This document shows, in pieces, positions 1 through 7,300 of a stretch of DNA of 10,319 bases. Position 1 is the first letter of the stretch, and every line of letters starts with the position of its first letter. Both the position numbers and the translations under genes were made by a program. Where the stretch lies: contig JAENVU010000190.1 of assembly GCA_016650415.1 (NCBI GenBank), forward strand, positions 1-10,319. Direction: 5' to 3'. Below the pieces are notes generated by a model. The model did no database searches. It saw only the letters and a program-made list of their open reading frames with translations, and had not been told where the DNA came from. The stretch is from Acidimicrobiia bacterium (GTDB lineage: Bacteria > Actinomycetota > Acidimicrobiia > IMCC26256 > JAENVU01).

Positions 1-79
1 CGGCGGTGCCGACGGCAACGCCCGCCGCGAGAATGCGGCTTGCGGTCGCGGGGTGTCGACGACGGGAGCGCTGCTTCAT
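1..79 (-). CDS. Partial protein with basic N-terminus, possibly membrane-bound or exported (runs off left edge)
   Basis: An ATG at 79 on the minus strand opens a frame that stays open to the window edge. It encodes 26 residues beginning MKQRSRRRHPATASRI, then a small-residue stretch rich in Ala, Gly and Val. A strongly basic start leading into an apolar stretch suggests a signal peptide or membrane anchor, but only the N-terminus is visible and I do not recognise the family. The start lies one base after the TGA of the upstream gene (TGA-G-ATG), so the two are very probably one operon and translationally coupled. The close spacing and shared orientation are the main support for this being a real gene. 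Confidence 0.6.
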   Translation of the reverse strand, partial: MKQRSRRRHPATASRILAAGVAVGTA

Positions 80-80
80 C

Positions 81-464
81 TCAGTCGTCGCCCGGCTCGT
101 GGTTGACCTCGTGGTCGTCGGACTCGTGGTGCGGGGCCGGCGCGACGGCCGCAGGGGCCGACGGGCTCGACGGCCCCGTCGCGACGGGCGCGGCGTCCGA
201 CTCGGTGTGACGGGTGGAGCGGGGTGCGGCGGTCGGGGCCGTCGTCTGACCCTCGGGGGCCGGGGCGGGCGGGTCGTCGACGACGACGACGTGATGTTCG
301 ACCTCCGGCGGTTCGGTCGTCGTGCTCACCGGACTGACCTTCCCGATGTTCGGGCTGGCGTCGGCCGCATTGAACACATGCATGGTTGCGCCGGCCGCGA
401 CGGCGATTCCGGTCAGGCTCAGGCTGATCGCGGCGGCACTGGCAAGTGCGGTTCGTCGGTTCAT
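81..464 (-). CDS. Small secreted or anchored protein with Pro/Ala/Thr-rich linker and His/acidic tail
   Basis: The product is 127 residues. The start is ATG at 464, preceded by a clear AAGGAG ribosome site with a 5-base spacer. Residues 1-36 look like an export signal: MNRR, then a long Ala/Leu/Ile/Val stretch. The RR-T-A-L arrangement is somewhat Tat-like, but a Sec signal or a membrane anchor is equally possible. Residues 45-110 are low-complexity, rich in Pro, Ala, Thr and Ser, with a VVVVDD patch at about 60-64 and a His pair at 57-58. The tail (112-127) holds His112, 113, 118 and 122 among Asp and Glu, which could bind divalent metal; that is inference only. No enzymatic domain is visible. 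It is divergent from a two-component system and one base upstream of the next minus-strand gene, so it may be a target of that regulator. Function unknown. Confidence 0.75.
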   Translation of the reverse strand: MNRRTALASAAAISLSLTGIAVAAGATMHVFNAADASPNIGKVSPVSTTTEPPEVEHHVVVVDDPPAPAPEGQTTAPTAAPRSTRHTESDAAPVATGPSSPSAPAAVAPAPHHESDDHEVNHEPGDD

Positions 465-491
465 CGGGTTCTCCTTGGTGGGGTGGTCTCC

Positions 492-497
492 ACCGTA
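492..497 (-). promoter_or_regulatory. Candidate -10 box for the secreted-protein operon
   Basis: On the minus strand these bases read TACGGT, matching the actinobacterial TAnnnT -10 pattern. Transcription would start about 21 bases before the ATG at 464, giving a short leader that contains the AAGGAG site. No good -35 hexamer is visible. The box overlaps the 8-base palindrome CCGTACGG (493-500). Confidence 0.35.
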
Positions 498-575
498 CGG
501 AGGCCTGGGCCAGGAGCCGGCCGGCAAATCGTAAGGAAAGGGCAAAGCGTGCGGCCGGACATCGCCAAGGTGCGC

Positions 576-581
576 GATGGT
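576..581 (+). promoter_or_regulatory. Candidate -10 box for leaderless response regulator mRNA
   Basis: GATGGT lies exactly six bases before the GTG at 588. It keeps the two most important -10 positions (A2 and T6) but has G instead of T at position 1. Transcription would then start at or next to the start codon. No -35 hexamer is evident, so support comes mostly from the same spacing being repeated at four other genes in this window. Confidence 0.35.
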
Positions 582-587
582 GGGGGC

Positions 588-1256
588 GTGCACCTTCTCA
601 TGGTCGAAGACGACGACGCGATCGCGGTCCCGATGGCGCGGGGGCTCGAACGCGAAGGATTCAATGTGTCGCGGGTCGAAACCGGTGAAGCGGCACTGGC
701 GGCATCGGGGTACGACCTGGTGCTGCTCGACCTCGGGATGCCCGATATGGACGGCTTCGCCATCTGCCATCAGCTCCGGGCCCGATCGGATGTCCCGATC
801 ATCGTGGTGACCGCGCGTGGCGACGAGGCCGACCGGGTGGTCGGGCTCGAACTCGGCGCCGACGACTATCTCGTGAAGCCGTTCGGGTTCCGTGAGTTGG
901 TGGCGCGGATCCGCGCGGTGGCCCGTCGGGTCGGTGGTCGGATCCAGGACGACGGCGACGCCCGGACGCTCGGCGCGCTGACCATCGACGTGCGCACCCA
1001 CCGCGTGACGATCGGTGACGAGGAACTCGCGCTGACGCCGAAGGAGTTCGACCTGCTCGCGTTGTTGGCGGAGGAGCCGGGCGCGCTCTTCGAGCGCGGC
1101 ACGATCCTGGAGCGGGTCTGGGACCCGCACTGGTACGGCCCGACGAAGACCCTGGACGTCCATGTCGCCACCTTGCGCAAGAAGCTCGGCAACCCGGCGT
1201 GGGTCGAAACGGTGCGGGGCGTCGGGTTCCGCCTCGTCGATCCGGACGCCGGGTAG
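588..1256 (+). CDS. OmpR-family response regulator (receiver + winged-helix DNA-binding)
   Basis: This is the DNA-binding output protein of a two-component system, 222 residues, normal for the OmpR/PhoB class. The receiver domain (about 1-115) has the acidic pocket E7-D8-D9, the phosphoacceptor Asp48 in LLDLGMPDMDG, Thr75 and Lys97 in the KPF motif. The C-terminal winged helix (about 128-220) has the typical LTPKEFDLLALLAEEPG, the DVHVATLRKKLG recognition region and VRGVGFRL at the end. I chose GTG at 588 because it places the first beta strand (HLLMVEDD) at the N-terminus as in the family. GTG at 549 is the main alternative: it follows an AAGGAAAGGG purine run and would add 13 residues. The kinase gene begins six bases after the stop. 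It is divergent from the secreted-protein operon, a plausible target. The target genes and the signal cannot be read from the sequence. Confidence 0.95.
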   Translation: MHLLMVEDDDAIAVPMARGLEREGFNVSRVETGEAALAASGYDLVLLDLGMPDMDGFAICHQLRARSDVPIIVVTARGDEADRVVGLELGADDYLVKPFGFRELVARIRAVARRVGGRIQDDGDARTLGALTIDVRTHRVTIGDEELALTPKEFDLLALLAEEPGALFERGTILERVWDPHWYGPTKTLDVHVATLRKKLGNPAWVETVRGVGFRLVDPDAG

Positions 1257-1262
1257 GGGGAC

Positions 1263-2633
1263 GTGCGGCGCCGGCTCCTGTTCAGCTATCTGACGCTGAC
1301 CCTCGTCGTCCTGTTGCTCCTGGAGCTTCCGCTGGGGTTCGTCTACGCCCGCGAGCAGCGGCGGCGGCTGACCGCCTCGGTCGAGCGGGACGCGCTCGCG
1401 CTGTCGATCCGCGCCGAGGAGGGGTTGGAGTCCAACGGCGTCGCCGCCCTCCGAACCCTGGCGCGGAACTACGAGAACGACACCGGTGGACGGGTCGTCG
1501 TGGTCCGGCCGGACGGGTCGTTGGTGGCCGACTCCCAGGCGGGGGAGCGACCGCCCGAGAACTTCGCGAACCGGCCGGAGATCAAGGCGGCGTTGGCGCG
1601 CCGCGAGGCGATCGGCTCGCGGAGCTCCAAGACCCTCGGTCACGACATTCTCTTCTTCGCGATCCCGATCGTGCACGGTAACGAGTTGGTCGGCGCGTTA
1701 CGCGTGACGTATCCGACGTCCTACGTCGACACCCGCATCCGCGAAGGTTGGTGGGTACTGGTCGGTATCGGCGTGATCGTGCTGCTCATCGTGTTCCTGG
1801 TCAGCCTGCAACTCGCGCGGCAGGTCACGATCCCGATCGAGCGACTCGCCGCCGCGTCGGCGCGGTTCGGCGGCGGCGCACTCGACGCCCGGGCCGAGGT
1901 GCCCCCCGGCCCGCCCGAGTTGCGCGATCTCACCGAGCAGTTCAACGCGACCGCGGCGCGGGTCGAAGGATTGGTCCACTCCCAACGCGAGTTCGTTGCC
2001 GATGCGTCGCACCAGCTCCGCACGCCGCTGGCCGCGCTCCGCCTGAGGCTGGAGAACCTCGAGAGCGACCTGGCCGGTTCGGAGGATGCCGCGGCCGACG
2101 TGGCCGGCTCGCTCGCCGAGGTGGGTCGGCTGTCGCGGCTGGTCGACGGGCTCCTGGAGTTGGCTCGCGCCGAGCGCCAATCGGACACCCCTGCGCCCGC
2201 GCCGTTGGGTCCGATCGTCGAAGGTCGCGTCGAGGCCTGGTCGGCGTTTGCGGATGAGCACTCCGTGCACTTCGACACCGAGATCGCTCCGGGGCTGACC
2301 GTGCGGACCGCGCCCGGTCGGCTGGAACAGGTCTTCGACAATCTGATTGCCAACGCCATCGACGTGTCACCCGAGGGTGGAACGATCCGAATCGACGCGA
2401 CCCGACGCGGCGCCATGATCGTCGTACGCGTGGCCGACGACGGTCCGGGGATGCGCGCCGAACAGCGGGCGCGGGCCTTCGATCGCTTCTGGCGAGCATC
2501 GGGGAATCGCGGTGGGTCGGGCCTGGGGCTGGCCATCGTGCGCCAGCTCGTGGAGGCCGACGGCGGGCGGGTGGCGTTGGACGAGTCGCCGAGTGGAGGA
2601 CTCACCGCAGTCATCGAGCTCCGCCGCTCCTGA
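1263..2633 (+). CDS. Membrane sensor histidine kinase (HAMP, HisKA, HATPase)
   Basis: This is the cognate sensor kinase of the preceding response regulator, 456 residues. TM1 is at about 5-27. An extracytoplasmic sensor region at about 30-160 has a PAS/Cache-like pattern (GGRVVVVRPDGSLVADS, later LFFAIPIVHG). TM2 is at about 164-184, HAMP at about 185-238. The dimerisation and phosphoacceptor helix carries His250 in DASHQLRTPL. The ATP-binding domain has the N box (Asn360 and Asn364 in FDNLIANA), G1 (Asp393 in ADDGPGM), an F-box-like FDRFWRAS, and G2 from Gly417 (GGSGLGLAI). All residues needed for autophosphorylation are present. The GTG start is six bases after the regulator stop; a G-run precedes it only 2-3 bases away, so translational coupling is likely. 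The signal is not evident. The gene converges on the Rrf2 gene 24 bases downstream. Confidence 0.95.
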   Translation: MRRRLLFSYLTLTLVVLLLLELPLGFVYAREQRRRLTASVERDALALSIRAEEGLESNGVAALRTLARNYENDTGGRVVVVRPDGSLVADSQAGERPPENFANRPEIKAALARREAIGSRSSKTLGHDILFFAIPIVHGNELVGALRVTYPTSYVDTRIREGWWVLVGIGVIVLLIVFLVSLQLARQVTIPIERLAAASARFGGGALDARAEVPPGPPELRDLTEQFNATAARVEGLVHSQREFVADASHQLRTPLAALRLRLENLESDLAGSEDAAADVAGSLAEVGRLSRLVDGLLELARAERQSDTPAPAPLGPIVEGRVEAWSAFADEHSVHFDTEIAPGLTVRTAPGRLEQVFDNLIANAIDVSPEGGTIRIDATRRGAMIVVRVADDGPGMRAEQRARAFDRFWRASGNRGGSGLGLAIVRQLVEADGGRVALDESPSGGLTAVIELRRS

Positions 2634-2657
2634 GGGGTGCCGTGGAGGGTGTCGCTC

Positions 2658-3122
2658 TCAGTCGGTGCCGGCCGGGGCCGACTGGTCCGATGGGGCGGGA
2701 GCGACGTCGACGGCCTCGGGGTGACCGATCAGGGCCCGGCGCGCGAGCTCGGCGAGGGTGTGTCCCGCAAGGAAGTCGGCCATCTCGTCCGAGACGGCGA
2801 CCCAGACCTCCTGGAGGACGCAGTGGCCCTCGCAGTGGTCGTGTTCGTCGGGAAGGGTGGTCAACGGCCCGTCGACCGCGGCCAGGATCTGCGCCAGACT
2901 GATCTCGTCCGGTGGGCGCGCCAGGACGTACCCGCCGCCGACGCCCCGTTTGGACCGCACCAGACCCGCACCCTTGACGGCGAGCAGGATCTGCTCCAGG
3001 TAGGGCTGGGGAAGATTGGTCCGTTCGGCGATTTCCTTGACCGAGGTGGGCCGGTTCGAATCGTGCAGCGCCAGGGACAGCAGTGCGCGAGCGGCGTAGT
3101 CGCCACGGGTCGAGACCTTCAC
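2658..3122 (-). CDS. Rrf2-family transcriptional regulator
   Basis: The product is a 154-residue DNA-binding regulator of the IscR/NsrR/CymR family. The N-terminal winged helix is clear: KVSTRGDYAARALLSLA, IAERTNLPQPYLEQILL (recognition helix, about 31-47) and the wing RSKRGVGGGYVLARP (56-70). A dimerisation helix follows. The sensor loop has only Cys97 and Cys101, in DHCEGHC with His94, His96 and His100 close by, where cluster-binding members such as IscR have three spaced cysteines. It may therefore sense by another route, bind a cluster with mixed Cys/His ligands, or not bind iron-sulfur at all. The tail after about 135 is Pro/Ala/Asp-rich. I chose GTG at 3122 because family members begin this way; GTG at 3140 would add six residues. 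It is divergent from the phosphatase gene 54 bases away and may regulate it or itself. Confidence 0.93.
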   Translation of the reverse strand: MKVSTRGDYAARALLSLALHDSNRPTSVKEIAERTNLPQPYLEQILLAVKGAGLVRSKRGVGGGYVLARPPDEISLAQILAAVDGPLTTLPDEHDHCEGHCVLQEVWVAVSDEMADFLAGHTLAELARRALIGHPEAVDVAPAPSDQSAPAGTD

Positions 3123-3128
3123 CGGGCC

Positions 3129-3134
3129 ATGCTC
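3129..3134 (-). promoter_or_regulatory. Candidate -10 box for leaderless Rrf2 mRNA
   Basis: On the minus strand these bases read GAGCAT, followed by exactly six bases and the GTG at 3122. A2 and T6 of the -10 consensus are kept and position 1 is not. No Shine-Dalgarno sequence is seen ahead of this start, which fits a leaderless transcript. Confidence 0.35.
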
Positions 3135-3164
3135 GCACACCCACGCGGGTGACGGTCGGTTCGC

Positions 3165-3170
3165 TACGGT
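3165..3170 (+). promoter_or_regulatory. Probable -10 box for leaderless phosphatase mRNA
   Basis: TACGGT matches TAnnnT and ends six bases before the ATG at 3177, so transcription should begin at the A of the start codon. There is no Shine-Dalgarno sequence upstream of the ATG. A -35 element is not recognisable at the expected distance. Confidence 0.55.
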
Positions 3171-3176
3171 GCAGCG

Positions 3177-4280
3177 ATGTCCCCACCCGAGCCCGTTCGC
3201 CCCGACTACGGGGGCGCGTCGCTCGAACAAGTCGTCCCCGCGCTCGTCGGGCGGGTCGACAACGCCTGGCTTCCCGAGCCGGCCCGGAGCGCGAAGACCG
3301 TGGTGCTGCTCGTGCTCGACGGTCTGGGCTGGGACCTTGTTCAAACCCATCGTGCCCGGATGCCCGAGTTGAGCGAGTTCGTCGGCGGCCCGATCACGAC
3401 CGTGGCCCCCTCGACGACCGCGTCCGCGCTCACCTCGATCACGACCGGCCTGTCGCCGATTCAACACGGAGTGCTCGGATTTCGTATTCGCCTCGACGGC
3501 GACGTGCTCAACGTCTTGTGGTGGGCCCTCGATGGCAACGGACGGCCGCCCGACGCGTTCCGGGTCCAACGTCATCAACCCTTCCTCGGACGCACCGTGC
3601 CCGTCGTGACCCGCCGCGAGTTCCGGACATCGGGCTTCACCGCCACCCATCTTCGCGATGCGCCGTTCTTCGGGTGGAGCACCACCTCGGTGCTCGTCGA
3701 ACACTGCCGCACGTTGGCCGAGGCCGGGCACCCGCTGGTCTACGCGTATTACCCCGGCGTGGATACCGTCGCGCACGAGTTCGGGCTGGCCCCGCCCTAT
3801 CTCGACGCCGAACTCGCCTTCGTCGATGCACTGGTCGGCCAACTGCGTGACGCACTCCCGGCCGACGCTGCGCTCCTGGTCACCGCCGACCACGGCCAGA
3901 TGGAGGTCGGCGACCATTGGCAGGAACTCACGGCGGTCCAACACCTCGTCAACGGTTGTAGCGGTGAGGGACGGTTCCGCTGGATGACCGCGATGCGGGG
4001 CCGAGCCCCCGAACTCCTGGCGGCGGCGACCGACGCGTACGGCGCCGACGCCTGGGTGATGAGCCGGGAGGAAGTGGTCGACGGCGGGTGGCTCGGACCG
4101 GGCCCGGCACCGGCCGTCAACCTCCGGCGGCTCGGCGATGTTGCGCTCATTCCGAAAGGCCCGGTGGGCTATCTGGACCCGGCCATGCCCCGGGAAGCGC
4201 AGCTGGTCGGTGCCCACGGGTCACTGACGGCGGCCGAGATGTACGTCCCTTTGCTCGCCGCATCCGGCCGGGTAGGGTGA
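3177..4280 (+). CDS. Alkaline phosphatase superfamily protein (type I phosphodiesterase / nucleotide pyrophosphatase-like)
   Basis: The product is 367 residues, a two-metal phosphate-ester hydrolase of the family that includes nucleotide pyrophosphatases. The metal-site signature is complete: Asp48 in LLVLDGLG, the probable nucleophile Thr81 in APSTTASALTSITTG, Asp196 and His200 in GVDTVAH, Asp238-His239 in TADHGQ, and His347 in GAHGSL. The spacing and motif order match NPP/phosphopentomutase-like relatives. The substrate cannot be told from the sequence; nucleotide, phospholipid head group and other phosphodiester or phosphomonoester substrates are all possible. There is no convincing signal peptide, so it is probably cytoplasmic. 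The gene follows a probable leaderless promoter, and its last codons contain the likely dnaE promoter. Its stop codon overlaps an 18-codon ORF (TGATG). Confidence 0.9.
   Translation: MSPPEPVRPDYGGASLEQVVPALVGRVDNAWLPEPARSAKTVVLLVLDGLGWDLVQTHRARMPELSEFVGGPITTVAPSTTASALTSITTGLSPIQHGVLGFRIRLDGDVLNVLWWALDGNGRPPDAFRVQRHQPFLGRTVPVVTRREFRTSGFTATHLRDAPFFGWSTTSVLVEHCRTLAEAGHPLVYAYYPGVDTVAHEFGLAPPYLDAELAFVDALVGQLRDALPADAALLVTADHGQMEVGDHWQELTAVQHLVNGCSGEGRFRWMTAMRGRAPELLAAATDAYGADAWVMSREEVVDGGWLGPGPAPAVNLRRLGDVALIPKGPVGYLDPAMPREAQLVGAHGSLTAAEMYVPLLAASGRVG
4251..4278 (+). promoter_or_regulatory. Candidate dnaE promoter inside the 3' end of the phosphatase gene
   Basis: TTGCTC (4251-4256) and TAGGGT (4273-4278) are separated by 16 bases. 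They match the TTG of a -35 box and the TAnnnT of an actinobacterial -10 box. Transcription would start near 4285, giving dnaE a leader of about 55 bases with its ribosome site at 4330-4333. It lies in phosphatase codons, so the match could be chance, but no better promoter is visible ahead of dnaE. Confidence 0.4.
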
Positions 4281-4336
4281 TGAATTCCACGCGTGTCATT
4301 CGACCGCGGGATATCGACGATCTCTTGGCGGAGTAA
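4280..4336 (+). CDS. Possible 18-residue leader peptide between phosphatase and dnaE
   Basis: The ORF encodes MNSTRVIRPRDIDDLLAE. Its ATG shares one base with the phosphatase stop (TGATG) and its TAA ends three bases before the dnaE GTG. Its final codons contain the GGAG used as the dnaE ribosome site. This arrangement would allow coupled translation of phosphatase, peptide and dnaE on a readthrough transcript. Against it, a transcript from the predicted promoter would begin after this ATG, and an 18-codon ORF can arise by chance. The peptide has no recognisable function. Confidence 0.25.
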   Translation: MNSTRVIRPRDIDDLLAE

Positions 4337-4339
4337 TCG

Positions 4340-7300
4340 GTGGCGAAGTCCTTCACCCACCTTCATGTGCACACCGAGTACTCGATGCTCGACGGTGCGT
4401 CGCGCATCGGCGAGGTCGTTGCCGCCGCGGCCGCCGACGGTCAACCGGCGATCGGCATCACCGACCACGGCAACATGTACGGCATCCTGCCGATGTACCA
4501 GGAAGCTCGGAAGCAGGGACTCGTCCCGATCATCGGGACCGAGCTCTACCAGGCGTACGAACACCGCACCGAGCGCCCGGTGCGGCGAGGCAGCCAGGTC
4601 GACGATTCGGGCGGCGAAGTCGAAGGCGGACGCAAGGCCTACTACCACCTGACCGCGCTCGCCGAGACCGAGCAGGGCTACCGCAACCTGATTCAACTCT
4701 CGAGTCGCGCCTATCTGGAGGGCTACTACCAGAAGCCCAAGGTCGACTGGGAGCTGCTCGAAGCGCACCACGAAGGCATCATCGCCACCACGGGCTGTCT
4801 CGGCGGCCACGTGCTGCAACGCCTGATGAACGGCGACGAGCAGGGCGCGCTCGACACCGCGGCGCGGCTCCAGGACATCTTCGGCAAGGACAACCTCTTC
4901 GTCGAGGTGCAGGACCACGGCATCCCCGAACAGCTCACGACCAACCCGAAGCTGATCGAGATCGCACGCGCCATCGGTGCCCCACTGCTCGCGACGAACG
5001 ACAGCCACTACACCGAACGCGGCGATGCGGTCGCGCACGACGCGTTGCTCTGCGTGCAGACCAACGCCAAGATCCACGAGACCAACCGCTTCAAGTTCCA
5101 CGGCGATCAGCACTACCTGAAGTCCGCGGTGGAGATGCGGGAGCTGTTCTCCGAGATCCCCGAATCGTGCGACAACACGCTCTGGGTCGCGGAACGGGCC
5201 GACGTCGAGATCGATTTCGGCCAGCCGGTGCTGCCGAGCTTCCCCGTCCCGGAGGGGATGACCGAGAGCGAGTATCTGCACCAGCTCACCTACGAGGGCG
5301 CAGCCCAGCGCTACGGCGCCGACCTCGCGCCCCACGTGCGCGAACGCATCGAGTACGAGCTCGGCGTCATCGAATCGATGGGGTTCTCCGCGTATTTCCT
5401 CGTCGTGTGGGATCTCGTTGCCTACGCCCGCTCGCAGAACATCCGCGTCGGTCCCGGGCGGGGAAGCGCAGCGGGATCGTGCGTGGCCTTCTGCCTGCGC
5501 ATTGTCGACATCGATCCGATCCGCTACGACCTCCTGTTCGAGCGCTTCCTGAACCCGGGCCGCAAGCAGATGCCCGACATCGACATGGACTTCGACTCGC
5601 GCTACCGCGGCGACATGATCAAGTACGCGGCCCAGCGGTACGGCTCGGACCACGTCGCGCAGATCATCACGTTCTCGACGATCAAGGCTCGGGCCGCGGT
5701 GCGTGATGCCGCCCGCGTCCTCGATTATCCGTTCGTCGTCGGCGACAAGATCGCCAAGCTCATGCCGCCGCTGATCATGGGCCGCGACACGCCGCTCTAC
5801 GCGTGTCTCGACCCGCATCCCAAGTTCGAAGACGGCTACAAGATGGCCGCCGAACTGCGCGAGCTCTACGACACCGACAAGGAAGCCAAGGACGTCATCG
5901 ACGTCGCCCGCGGGCTCGAAGGGCTCCGGCGCCAGGACGGCATTCATGCCGCCGCGGTGGTCATCACTCGCGAGCCGCTGACCGAGTACCTGCCGATCCA
6001 ACGCAAGCCCGAGCCGGGTTCACCGATCGAGGATGCGCCGATCGTCACGCAGTACGAGATGCACGGCGTCGAGGATCTCGGCCTCCTGAAGATGGACTTC
6101 CTCGGGCTGCGCAACCTCGACGTGATGGAGATCACGCTCGATCTCGTCGAGCGCGGGACCGGGGTGCGGCCCGACATCGACAACGTCGATCTCACCGACG
6201 CCAAGACCTTCGATCTCCTGCGCCTCGGCGACACGATCGGGGTGTTCCAGCTCGAAGGCGGGCCGATGCGGGCGCTGATCCGCTCGCTCGAACCGTCGTC
6301 GTTCGAAGATGTGGCCGCGCTCGTCGCGTTGTACCGCCCGGGGCCGATGGCGGCCAACATGCACACCGATTACGCCGACCGGAAGAACGGCCGGAAACCG
6401 GTGGTCTACGACCACGCGGACCTCGAGGAGATTCTGGGCCCGACGTTCGGGTTGATGATCTACCAAGAGCAGCTGATGCGAGTCAGTCAGAGGCTCGCCG
6501 GGTATTCGCTGGAGGAGGCCGACAACCTCCGGAAAGCCACCGGCAAGAAGGACCGGGTGCTCATTGCGAAGGAGCGCGCCAAGTTCGTCGACGGGTGCGA
6601 AGCGCAGGGGTACGGCCGCGGGTTCGGCGAGAAGATGTTCGACATCATCGAACCGTTCGCCGACTACTCGTTCAACAAGTCGCACTCGGTCGGGTACGGG
6701 TTCGTCGCCTACCAAACCGCCTACCTGAAGGCGAACTATCCCCGCGAGTATCTCGCGGCGCTGCTCACGAGCGTGAAGGGCGACAAGGACAAGTCGGCGG
6801 TCTATCTGAACGAGTGTCGCCAACTCGAGATCCCGGTCCTCGTCCCCGACGTCAACGAATCGCTGATGGACTTCGCGGTCGTGCAGCCCTTGCTCGACGA
6901 CGGTACGCCGGGGCCGGGTGCGATCCGGTTCGGGCTCTCGGCCGTCCGCAATGTCGGCGAAGGGGTCGTCGCCAAGATCCTCGAAGCGCGCGACGACGGC
7001 GGGCCGTTCGTCGATTTCTACGACTTCTGTGATCGGGTCGAGACCACGGCGTTGAACAAACGCACGATCGAGTCGTTGGTCAAGGCGGGTGGGTTCGACT
7101 CGCTGGGTCATCCGCGTCAGGGCCTGACGCTCGTCTTCGAGGCGATCGTCGAGGAGGCGCTCCGCCGGCGCAACAAAGAGGCCGAAGGCCAGTTCGACCT
7201 CTTCTCGACGAGCGCCGAGATCATGGAGTCCGAGCGCGATCACACGCGCTCGCCGATCCCGGAGCAGGAGTTCGGCAAGACCCAGCGGCTCGCGTTCGAA

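Noticed and set aside
6..587. Plus-strand extension of the response regulator frame to 416 codons
   Set aside because: The extension is Arg/Gly-rich, antisense to the secreted-protein gene, and precedes a normal OmpR-type start at 588.
465..1676. Minus-strand frame extending upstream of the secreted protein to give 531 codons
   Set aside because: The upstream part is antisense to the response regulator and kinase. The ATG at 464 has a strong AAGGAG site and begins an export signal, so only 81-464 is real.
2661..2682. Hairpin GTCGG...CCGAC near the end of the Rrf2 gene as a bidirectional terminator for the convergent kinase and Rrf2 genes
   Set aside because: The stem is six pairs with a mismatch and there is no T-run on either side. 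It also lies inside Rrf2 codons, so a GC-rich coincidence is likely.
3123..4217. Minus-strand extension of the Rrf2 frame to 519 codons
   Set aside because: It is antisense to the phosphatase gene, and Rrf2 proteins begin at the KVSTRGDYA segment.
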